DNA of 64,000 bases, taken from Prorocentrum cordatum (taxonomy: Eukaryota; Sar; Dinophyceae; Prorocentrales; Prorocentraceae). Positions 19,862 through 27,836 of the stretch are shown here, one piece after another. The position numbers and the translations under genes are program-made. The notes under the pieces are model-generated. The model ran no database searches, was not told the origin of the DNA, and saw nothing but the letters and a program-made list of their open reading frames with translations. Numbering within the stretch: position 1 is the first letter of the stretch; each line of letters starts with the position of its first letter. The stretch covers positions 328,001-392,000 of the forward strand of contig CAUYUJ010022504.1 in NCBI GenBank assembly GCA_963575745.1. The letters run 5' to 3'.

Positions 19862-21152
19862 GCGAGACAGCTCGGCTCAGCTGGACACCTTTGATTTATA
19901 TCAGCAGCTTGATGAGGAGTTGCCTCAGCTGCTTGAGGCTTTGGGCAATGATGAGAAGTCTTCCAATCCTCATGACACTGTCACGAGTGCCGAGCCAGTT
20001 AGGGCTCGGGCGGAAGCACCGACAGACTCTGAGCCCCCCCACCCCTCTGGGGGAAGTCAGCCGCAGGATAACGAGGCCTTGCCACCTCCGCCTGCACCCG
20101 AGACTGCTCAAGGATTCTTGTGTTACGAGTGTGGTCATGTTGCGCGCACGGCTCGTCTTTACAGGATTCACAGATCCAAGCAGCACAAGACAGTGGATGC
20201 CCCCGAAATTGTGGCCACTGGGTCGATGTGCCCCATCTGCTGCGTGGAATTTTGGCAGGGGGGGCGGCTGATCAAGCACCTCCACAGGTCCGTTGCGTGT
20301 TTTCGTGCGTGGGTCACCTCCCCCCTGAGACCCAGCAAGGCCGAGCTGGAAGAGGCTGTGGAGCAGCGAAAGCTCGAGGCTCGGGATAATCGAAGGAGGG
20401 GCAAGTCGGACACGTTTGCCCTCGTCCCTGCGCAGAAGGTTTACGGGCCTCCCTTTCGTTTGAGGATGGTTGATCCTCTCCCTGAGGGAGTTGCCATCCC
20501 CCGAGTTCCCTCTGAGCTGGACGGCGGGTCGCCCCCCCTGGAGTGCCATCGCGTGGTTACACGCCCCAATGCGCAGATCGTGGGTCTCTTGGGGTTGCAG
20601 GCTGAGGACGTTAGAATGGTGAGGGCCTTCAGTGCTACCTCCTGCTTTGACCCTCTCGCACCAGGTAACCTGCTTGCTTCCTGGCCAGGACGGGACGAGG
20701 TCGAATCTTGGGAGAGTAGTTTGGCCGAGGGCGAGGTCGCGGGACTTCTAGCCGCTCCTCACCTACCATCTTGGCGAGATCAAGGACACACTGCGCGGTC
20801 TCAGGCAAGGCCCTGGGGCTGCGACCGCTGCTCTCAAAGGGAAGGGGAGGAGGTAGGTAAGGACAACGAGTCCCTGCAGGCCGCTCTTCTCTTATGCTTG
20901 ATGTGCGTGCAGTTTGACCTGCCCTTTATCCTTTTTGTCACGCAGGAGTGTCAGAAAGTTCCCGAGCTGAGAGGACTGATTAAGTGCGATGGGGTGGCCT
21001 CGGTTGTGGTGGATATGTGCTCTTTCGGGGCTCCGCATTTGTATCCGAGCCTTGTTGTGGCCAAGGGTCTTGCGTCTCTGGACGCTTTCGTGCCTGGTTT
21101 GTGCGGTGGGCGTTGCCATCATAGCCATGGCCATCCCCCCCCCCCCTCGTGA
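19764..21152 (+). CDS. LINE A ORF2 C-terminus: zinc fingers and methyltransferase-like tail
   Basis: The genuine part starts near 19842 (ALRNVLQQAKRDSSAQ). Two finger motifs follow: LCYECGHVARTARLYRIHRS and MCPICCVEFWQGGRLIKHLH. From about 20590 the sequence resembles the YR element's methylase: DPLAPGNLLASW, GEVAGLLAAPHLPSW, VASVVVDMCSFGAPH and LCGGRCHHSHG line up with that protein's GVIAGVWLGTPCSTW, TSVVCHMCQFGAP and CGGPRGLCSR in order. The catalytic Pro-Cys has become Pro-His and the ENP segment is unrecognisable, so the domain is probably not an active methylase here. Confidence 0.65.
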   Translation: MVGSDSTFKQMISSMGLMMTLGPALRNVLQQAKRDSSAQLDTFDLYQQLDEELPQLLEALGNDEKSSNPHDTVTSAEPVRARAEAPTDSEPPHPSGGSQPQDNEALPPPPAPETAQGFLCYECGHVARTARLYRIHRSKQHKTVDAPEIVATGSMCPICCVEFWQGGRLIKHLHRSVACFRAWVTSPLRPSKAELEEAVEQRKLEARDNRRRGKSDTFALVPAQKVYGPPFRLRMVDPLPEGVAIPRVPSELDGGSPPLECHRVVTRPNAQIVGLLGLQAEDVRMVRAFSATSCFDPLAPGNLLASWPGRDEVESWESSLAEGEVAGLLAAPHLPSWRDQGHTARSQARPWGCDRCSQREGEEVGKDNESLQAALLLCLMCVQFDLPFILFVTQECQKVPELRGLIKCDGVASVVVDMCSFGAPHLYPSLVVAKGLASLDAFVPGLCGGRCHHSHGHPPPPS

Positions 21153-21365
21153 TGGGGGCCATTTCCCTGCGTCGGCGGTCGGACTCGCCGCGGCGCTCCT
21201 GGTGCAGGCCTACCTAAGCAGGTCTGTGGAAGGTGGCTCCTGAGTCACTCATCTCACCCTTCCCCCTTCCTCTGCATGTGCATGTTGGGGTGCTGTCTTC
21301 GCCTTCTCTCCCACCCTTTTACGTAGGGGCTTCGAACCTCTTTAGCCCTTAGGTAGCGAGCGAGC

Positions 21366-21905
21366 GAGGTGGAGGTGGAGGAGGAGGAGGAGGCGGCGGC
21401 GGAGGAGGGGGAAGGAGGGGGGGGAGGAGGAGATGGAGGAGGAGAAGGAGGAGGAGAGGAGGAGGAGGAGGAGGAGGAGGAGGAGGAGGAGGAGGGGAGG
21501 AGAGGAGAAGGAGGAGGAGGAGGAGGAGGAGGAGAAGGAGGGGGTGGAGGAGGAGGAGGCGGCGGCGGAGGAGGGGAAGGAGGGGGAGGAGGAGGAGATG
21601 GAGGAGGAGGAGGAGGAGGAGGAGGAGAGGAGGAGGAGGAGAGGAAGAAGAGAGGAGGAGGAGGAGGAGGACGGGTCGCCTAAGCCCTTCGGAGAAACTT
21701 TCCAACTCCAGGGGTGCCTCCAGGGGTGCCGGTGGTCCGAGGGCGGCAGCCGCGACCTGGGAAGGGCGGGCGTCCGGGGAGAATGCATGAAGTCCCATAC
21801 ATGGTGTGGCAGTGCCTGCTCCTCTTCCTTCTCCTCCTGCTCCTCCTCTTCCTCCTTCTCCTCCTCCTCCTCCTCCTCCTCCTCCTCCTCCTCCTCCCTC
21901 TTCTC
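21366..21905. repeat. (GAG)n and (CTC)n microsatellites in opposite orientation
   Basis: GAG-rich 21366-21680 and CTC-rich 21815-21902 with about 135 bp of unique sequence between; together they could form a hairpin. Long proline-, serine- or glutamate-rich frames here are low-complexity artefacts. Confidence 0.9.
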
Positions 21906-21911
21906 CTGTAC

Positions 21912-22165
21912 TGCCCCGTGAAGAGCGCTGAACAAGGAACGAAGAAGGCTTCCGGAGACGGCGAGCCTCGGCCAGCAGCCCAAGGTGCAGTCACTGTGCT
22001 GCCCCAGGAGGAGCGCTGAATAAGGAACGAAGAAGGCTTCCGGAGACGGCGAGCCTCGGCCAGTAGTCCACACGGCACAGTCAGGTGTGCTGCCCCGTGA
22101 GGAGCGCTGGAGGTAAGCAGCGAAGCAGGTTCCTGGCAGCTGCGGGCCTCGGCCTCGAGCAGGTG
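21912..22165 (+). repeat. Tandem repeat, about 89-bp unit, 2.8 copies
   Basis: CTGCCCCGTGAAGAGCGCTG (21912), CTGCCCCAGGAGGAGCGCTG (22001) and CTGCCCCGTGAGGAGCGCTG (22090) start successive units, each with GAAGGCTTCCGGAGACGGCG or a derivative. Confidence 0.8.
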
Positions 22166-22603
22166 CCCCGACCGGATTCAGAGAAGCGGCTCGAAAGGTG
22201 CGCGTTTGTTTTAATATCGGCGTCTCGACATGGGGCAGAAAGGGGGGGGAGGGGGGGGCTGGCTCTGGACATCTGCCTAAGCACGTGCGTTTGGAACCGT
22301 GCGTCCCCTGGGGGAGACTCCACCTGCTTGAAACAGGCGCCAAAAAAACAGCCGCGATCTACTCCATCATGGGGGGCGGAGGGGGGGGGGCGAGGGCCCG
22401 CGCCGATCGGCATAACAACGAATTCAAAAACGGCCACAAGCTGGAGCCCCTCCAGAGGCCAGAGTGGCCCTCGCTTCAGCTTGCCCGCTGAGCCAGGGGG
22501 CTGCAAGCACGCATGGCCGACCCTGGGCACCCTGGAGCCAGAGAGCCGTGCCAGCTGCTGGGGGGGCGCATGCTCTACTTGCGCCGCATTCCTGTGGCAA
22601 AGC
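22166..22603. other. No feature recognised
   Basis: GC-rich intron sequence with short G runs; no coding or repeat assignment. Confidence 0.5.
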
Positions 22604-22746
22604 TCAGTCGGGCGTGGCCCTCTACTGGAGGAAACTTCAAAAATAGCCCATGAAAATATGGGGGCGAATTTTTGGGGCTATTCTTTTTCTGAATGTTCGG
22701 TTGCGTTTGTCCAGAATCCTCCTGTAGGAGGACATGCCCGACCTAA
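22604..22746 (+). mobile_element. R1 MITE copy 3
   Basis: Ends TCAGTCGGGCGTGGCCC and GGACATGCCCGACCTAA. Perfect 8-bp target duplication GGCAAAGC at 22596-22603 and 22747-22754. Confidence 0.9.
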
Positions 22747-22943
22747 GGCAAAGCTCGTGGCATCGGAGCTCTGGGCACCCAGCCTCCTGAGCAGGAAACC
22801 CTGCAGTCCCTCAGAGGCGAGGCCGCTCCTGGAGCGCGCCCTTCGGCAGCCACGCTCGGTGTCCGCCCTCCGCCCCCGCCGTGCGGGCGGGGGCGACCTT
22901 TGGACCCGGACATGCTCTCCCGTGCTGCCTCGAGCGCCTCGCG

Positions 22944-23338
22944 TTAGGTCGGGCCTGTCCCACTAGGGGCGGATATTGCACGAAAAACGAAAGATACGCA
23001 AAACAACTCAAACATGATCAACAAATGATGGAAGAATCGTCCCCAGACTATTTGTTTGGACTATCTTGACACATTCCTCAGGAGGCAACTACTGGGAGGT
23101 CTTCGTCGGAAGGATTAAAGAAAATTCAGCCCCATTGGGGGGCTGTTACGCCAGAGTGGGCCTCGGATTCAGCGGGATTCAGCGGGATTAAGCGGGATTG
23201 GGCCGTATGAGGTCGGCTTTCGGACCAGGGCAAGATCCGAATCTGACCTCGGGCTATCAGGATCCGAATCGAAGTTGCATCCGAGCATGTCTGGCTATTC
23301 TGGAATACTCCTCCTGTAGAGGGACGTGCCCGACTTAG
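22944..23338 (+). mobile_element. R1 MITE copy 4 (with internal insertion)
   Basis: Ends TTAGGTCGGGCCTGTCCC and GGGACGTGCCCGACTTAG; perfect 8-bp duplication GCCTCGCG at 22936-22943 and 23339-23346. About 230 bp of extra sequence interrupts the right half, including a 10-bp GGGATTCAGC minisatellite near 23165-23205. Confidence 0.9.
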
Positions 23339-23483
23339 GCCTCGCGCCGACCCGCCTCGTGACCGCTGGTCGGTCGGCCCGCCTGCCCACCGCCCCCCTC
23401 CCCCGGGCGGGGGGCCCGCGGGCCGCACCCGAGACGCCGCGCGACGAGGCGCCGCCCCGAGAGGCGCGGCAGCCCGGCAGGGG

Positions 23484-23680
23484 GGAGGGGGAGGAGGAGG
23501 AGGAGGGGGCGGAGAAGGAGGAGGAGGAGGAGGAGGAGGAGGAGGAGGAGCGAGGAGCGAGGAGGAGCATGAGGAGGACGAGGAGGAGGAGGAGGAGGAG
23601 GAGGAGGAGGAGGAGGAGGAGGAGCGAGGAGCGAGGAGCCAGGAGGAGCAGGAGCAGGAGGAGAAGGAGGAGGAGACGCA
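23484..23680. repeat. (GAG)n microsatellite
   Basis: GAG tract with GCGAGGA variants. 23681-23911 shows nothing recognisable. Confidence 0.9.
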
Positions 23681-23911
23681 TTACGACGCTCAGCTGCACG
23701 ACGGGGTGCCACTCGCGCACGCTTCCAGGCGAAAGCCCGGAAGAACCCAAGGCCTCCCACGAGAGGCGGCCACGGGCGCCCCCCGGGGCCGGGGGCGCTC
23801 GGGAGACCGCGGCCTTTTGGTCCTGGTGCCCCGCTCGAAGCCAGCACGACCGAGGTCCGTTGCCTCAGCCCAGGGCTGGCCCCGAGCAGTGGCACGCAGA
23901 GCGCAGCTGTA

Positions 23912-24046
23912 CCCAGCGGTCGGAAGAAGTGGGCAGGAGCACGACGTGGGGAGGCGTTGAGAAGCCGATCATTGGAACAGGAAGGCGCGCAAAATGGATA
24001 CTGGGATCGGGGAATCTAAAAGTACAGACGTTCAGCGACCGACGGG
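23912..24046 (+). mobile_element. R7 TIR element copy 1
   Basis: Ends CCCAGCGGTCGGAAGAAG and TTCAGCGACCGACGGG. Interior words GAGGCGTTGAGAAG and AGGAAGGCGC match 34188-34371 and 49029-49211. Confidence 0.6.
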
Positions 24047-24232
24047 CACACCACCACCGTGCATGGCAAGGGCCACGCTGGGCCCTGGGCTAATCATGGT
24101 GGTCGTGCGCAGGTGCCTTGCGAAAGGTATTCGGGGTGGTAGCAAGTTCCAGAAGGCGCGTATGCACCACGCCCACCGACCCTTCTCCCGGGAGCGGCCG
24201 CCAGTTGCGGCGCGACACCCCCACATCGTTTG

Positions 24233-24379
24233 TTTGTACCGGTCCTTTGAGAGCTCTAGCCCCTCGTTGAAAAGCAAGAAGAGAATGCCGATATCTCCCA
24301 GCTCGACGTCCGCAACGGAGTTGCCCACCAGCTTCAGGCCAGCCGGGCCTATCAGAACGCCCGCGAAGATAAAGCCAAG
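24233..24379 (-). CDS. KEA/CPA2 antiporter, exon 2
   Basis: Forty-nine codons reading LGFIFAGVLIGPAGLKLVG, then LGDIGILFLLFNEGLELSK and DRYK. GF-x-x-AG-x-LIGP-x-GL and G-I-x-FLLF-x-x-GLELS are hallmark motifs of CPA2 family K+/H+ antiporters (bacterial KefB/KefC, plant and algal KEA); these helices form part of the ion path. Joined to exon 1 across 24609-24380 the reading is ITPILGFIFAG, with no gap. The 3' border is not fixed; resemblance is lost after DRYK. An R7 repeat lies about 0.2 kb further downstream. Confidence 0.85.
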
Positions 24380-24609
24380 GATGGTTGGCGGCGGACACGG
24401 GTGGGTGGCACGGGGGGGGCGCCTTCTACAAAGACGGGGGGCGTCTAAGAAGGCAGGGGGACTTTCGGCAGCCCCGGAGGGACCCAAGAAACCTTTGTTT
24501 TAGCCCCATGGGCCTCTCTATTAAGGATCCCCCTTCTAAGATTATAAGAAGCCCCCCGCCCTCTTAACAAGCCGCCACCCTCGCGCCACCCCCTTTTGCG
24601 CGCCGCCAA
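24380..24609 (-). mobile_element. Introner-like element forming intron 1 of the antiporter gene
   Basis: The intron between the first two antiporter exons starts TTGGCGGCGCGCAAAAGGGG on the minus strand and ends with the imperfect inverse, GTCCGCCGCCAA plus CCATC. The terminal inverted repeat extends about 30 bp with mismatches. CCATC is present once at the end of exon 1 and again at the 3' end, which looks like a 5-bp target duplication. Removing the element with one CCATC copy restores ITPILGFIF exactly. No register within the repeat gives GT, GC or GA at the 5' end with AG at the 3' end. Confidence 0.75.
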
Positions 24610-24720
24610 GATGGGAGTGATGCCTATTCTCTTGCACAGGGGGACCACGGCAACCGTCGCCGCAAGGAACACGAGAATGTCGCACGCGAGCTGCTGCACC
24701 TCGACCGCCATCGCACGCAT
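24610..24720 (-). CDS. KEA/CPA2 antiporter, exon 1 (first found)
   Basis: Begins at the first in-frame ATG and reads MRAMAVEVQQLACDILVFLA then a hydrophobic helix to CKRIGITPI. This matches the first membrane helix and the K-R-x-x-x-(S/T)PI-L-G turn of CPA2 antiporters. The frame is open for about 13 codons upstream of this ATG, so an earlier exon may exist. It ends at CCATC, which is also repeated at the end of the next intron. Only N-terminal transporter helices occur in this window; the C-terminal part lies off the left edge. Confidence 0.78.
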
Positions 24721-25160
24721 CCGCGTCGGCGCCCCGCTCCTCTTTGCGAGCGGCCAACATGATTAAGAGGCAACTTGGCAGAGGTTTTGTGGGCACGATT
24801 TAGGTCCGTGGAGCCCGCTCAAGCGGGTCACGGATGGAAACCGCACAATCTTATTTCCCAGAACAATGCTTGCATTTAGGATTTAGGGGTTCTCAATGGG
24901 AAACTAGAGTGGTGTGTCGGAGTTTCGGCTGGTGTCTGGTTGGTATCACCTCGTTGCCGCCTCGTTGCCGCCTCGTTGCCGCCTCGTTGCCGCCTCGTGC
25001 GCTGGGTGGGTGAGTCGGGGTCTCGGCTGGTGCGCGGTTGGTGTAGCCTTGTTGTCACCGGATAACACAATCTACACCGCACAACTTACACCAAATAGCT
25101 TGCCGATCATAGCGCGCACCACGTCAGTTATCCTGTGGTGCTTTATGTGTGTGTTTTGTT
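24721..25160. other. Upstream of the antiporter exons; 11-bp minisatellite at 24949-24998
   Basis: CCTCGTTGCCG is repeated about four times. The rest has no recognisable gene or promoter signal. Confidence 0.6.
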
Positions 25161-25190
25161 TTTTTTCTCTCTCTCTCTCTCTCTCTTTTT

Positions 25191-25225
<35 letters not shown>

Positions 25226-25270
25226 TATACATATATAGATCTGCAGATATATATGTTGATGTGTATACAT
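25161..25270. repeat. (CT)n tract and AT-rich near-palindrome
   Basis: CT/TTTTCT tract at 25163-25224, followed by ATATATAGATCTGCAGATAT, nearly self-complementary. The surrounding 25.06-25.55 kb is clearly AT-richer than the rest of the window. Confidence 0.85.
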
Positions 25271-26297
25271 ACACATGTTTTTTATCGACCACCACCACCA
25301 GAATCATCGATAGCTTTTTGGGCAGTGCAATTGAAAAACGATTCGGCCCCGTCGATCATCTTCACTTTGATTTCATACCAACACAGCTAAGCCCTGTATC
25401 GCCCCCTTTTTCCATCTCCGACAAATAATACTACGCGCGCGAACTCGTCTATCAGCCGTCATCAATTCTCGCGAATCGTCTTCGAAAACAACACAACGTC
25501 GACAACCGTGCGTTGTCGCGCGTGCGCGACAGAATTCCTCAACAACCGATGTGTTCGCAAACACTCCAAAACCGACGTCCCCGGAAGCATCTAAAACGAA
25601 CGACGGTTTTGCAACAGAACTTTTGGAAACGAGCAGGAGCGTCCCCGCGAATCCTAAAGACGAGAGCGGTCTTCAGCAGCTCCTGTTCCCCAGCCGTGCC
25701 GGCCCCTCGCGCGCGCGCGCGTCGGCATCATTCGATCGCCTCCGCGCGCTTGCTTGGCAGAGGGGGCACGATCATTATCAAACAAACACCATGCGGGCCA
25801 ACCGCATGCGTCGGCCGCGCGCGCATGTCGAGCACCTTCCCAGACTTCCATCGCCGGCGCGGGGACGCCATCATCGCCATCGGCGCGATCAGCACGGGGG
25901 GACCGTCGCTGGCCTCCTGGACCTCCGACGCCTCGATCCTTGTTCGAGACGCGGGCCCCCGACCTCCCGACCACCTGCCTGGGACCAGCTCTTCAGCCCG
26001 AGCCGTTTGCTGACGGTCCCGAGGCCCGGCGAGGGCCCCGACAGGCCAGAAACTAGGAAACACCTCCGCCTCGATTTTGTCGAGACGCCCGATGTCAGGG
26101 CTTGCCGTCGACCCACGTTTTTTCCGCTACAGTCCTGCCCGTGTCGGGCGATGCCGGCGTCACCATGCTAACCTCGCCCGCCCGAGTCGCCGCCTCGCAC
26201 TTTGGGTGCCCGCGCGTCAGCGCGGCCTGCGAGACGCGCTCGTGCAGTCCCCAGCTATCAGCGCCACCGCGGCCGCGTCGGTCGCGCCAAGCTAGCT
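25271..26297. other. Unassigned; R3-like arm near 25960-26070
   Basis: An inverted R3 arm (GACGGTCCCGAGGCCCGGCG, GCCCCGACAGGCC) is present at about 26010-26075. Elsewhere several frames are open but none shows a known domain. Confidence 0.5.
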
Positions 26298-26443
26298 TCA
26301 GGTCGGGCGTGTCCCCCTAGAGAGGGACTTTCGACAAATAAAAAAAAACCCAAATGGTCAAAAAGATACTCAAAACATAGTCCCCAGACTATTGTTGGAC
26401 TATTTTTGAATATCCCTCCTGTAGAGGGACGGGCCCGACTTAA
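26298..26443 (+). mobile_element. R1 MITE copy 5
   Basis: Ends TCAGGTCGGGCGTGTCCCCC and GGGACGGGCCCGACTTAA. Target duplication AGCTAGCT/AACTAGCT (7 of 8). Confidence 0.9.
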
Positions 26444-27610
26444 AACTAGCTACCCGCTCTGCGCGCGAGCTTGCGCCAGCTAGCGCGGATGCAGCGATGC
26501 GCCAGCCAGCGCCAAGCAGTCATCGCAATCGCAGCCGCATGGGTTTTGCAAGCCTAGTTGCGGATGGGTTGGTGGGATGATTGAGCGGCCATTGGAGTTG
26601 ACAACTCCAAGTTCTGCTACATGAATTGCACCACATGGCGTACAGCGCATAGCTTGCCCCACACAGCTCACACCACATAGCTTGCACCATAGCTTCAAGA
26701 ACATAGCTTGCACATCCACAGTGCGATAACTTACGTACTGTTTGGGGTCCACGCTGGCGAACATGCGCATATCATGTTGAACGCCTCTCGCTCGCGACCC
26801 TGCCCCGAAAACTGTCTACTGGACTGTCCGCGGTGGCGGTTGTGAATCTAGTTTCATGGTCATGGCCCTGCACAGAAAAAGAATCTGGATTCGACAATCT
26901 TGACTTGTCTCATTTAGCCGAACAAGCGGGCGTATGCCGGACCCGGGGGGATTGGGCCAGAGTAGGACGGCCATCGGCCGCGGACACATGAGCGCGGATA
27001 CCGAAAATTTGACCTCCCAGGAACTGAATAACTCCCCACGGAGGCCCCCACTAAGGTCCCAGAAGGACCCATCGCCTCACGGCCTCACGCGCTGGAAAGA
27101 CATGCGACGTGCGGCCACGTGTGAATCCAGCTCTCGCCCAGGTCGGCCGCGTCATGTCCGACTTCCCGGTCGTGTCGGGGGACGACTTCTGCGCCCGCGA
27201 AGAAGAAGGTGTTTCTAGGCCATGGCGGGCCTCGGCGACGAATAGGTTCCATGACCCATAAGATCCGCGGAGCGGCCCGAAAACCCATGCGGAGCTTCCG
27301 ACGCCGAAAAACGCCGCGTCCAGAACGGTCCAAGAGAGGGGGAGGAGATGGGGCGAGGGCGGATGGCGCGACGGGGACGCGAGGCGGCAGGAGGACGCAG
27401 CATACGAAAGCAGCACGCGGCAGGAGGAGGGGAAGCAGGAGGAGGACAGGGGGCGGGGAAAGGGGGGGACGAGGACGAGGACGAGACCGCGAGCAAAGCA
27501 GGAGGAGGGGGAGGCACGAGCAGCAGGAGGAGAAGGATGAGCAGGAGGAGGAAGAAGAGGAGGAGGAGGGGGAGGAGGAGGAGGGGGAGGAGGACGAGAA
27601 GGAATGAATG
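26444..27610. other. Unassigned; CATAGCTTGCAC words and a GAG tract
   Basis: Several ACATAGCTTGCACC-like words occur at 26645-26720. 27495-27600 is GAG-rich. No gene seen; open frames on both strands are low-complexity. Confidence 0.55.
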
Positions 27611-27836
27611 AGCTCATGGAATCCTGTCAATCGAAGCCACCTCGAATTGCATTGCCTGCCAAAGGAGCTGACTGCTTAGCAAAGTTAGGATTCTGAGATG
27701 GTTCCATCCGAAACCCACCGAGAAAAGTAGCGCGGTCCTCCACCGCGCTCTGCGCCAGGCAGCACTGGCCCATGGCCCGCACTCAGGCCCGCACGCAGCA
27801 GGCTCGGCGAGGCGGGCTCTAGAGGCGTGAGGTGCC

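Larger units (their letters stand above)
13250..21355 (+). mobile_element. LINE A: non-LTR retrotransposon with RNase H before the endonuclease
   Basis: A plus-strand element of about 8 kb, antisense in the antiporter intron. Order of parts: ORF1 (zinc/coiled-coil), N-terminal linker, RNase H, AP endonuclease, RT, C2H2-like fingers, methyltransferase-like tail. There are no terminal repeats. Ends are approximate: the 5' limit is set just before ORF1, and the 3' limit where a GAG microsatellite starts (21366). Frame changes at 15083-15097 (G15), about 16164 and 16260, 18209-18218 (C10), 18837-18843 (G7), 18976-18985 (C10) and about 19842 split ORF2. Confidence 0.9.

Noticed and set aside
13250-21355. 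LTR retrotransposon
   Set aside because: No long terminal repeats or integrase; an AP endonuclease upstream of the RT indicates a non-LTR element.
24720-24775. TTGGCCGCTCGCAAAGAGGA upstream of exon 1 as a second introner terminus
   Set aside because: It resembles the 5' end of the intron 1 element but points into exon 1 with no partner end, so it may be chance.
25513-26171. Overlapping frames that might be an exon of an unknown gene
   Set aside because: Several frames on both strands look equally good and none contains a recognisable motif; part overlaps an R3-like arm.
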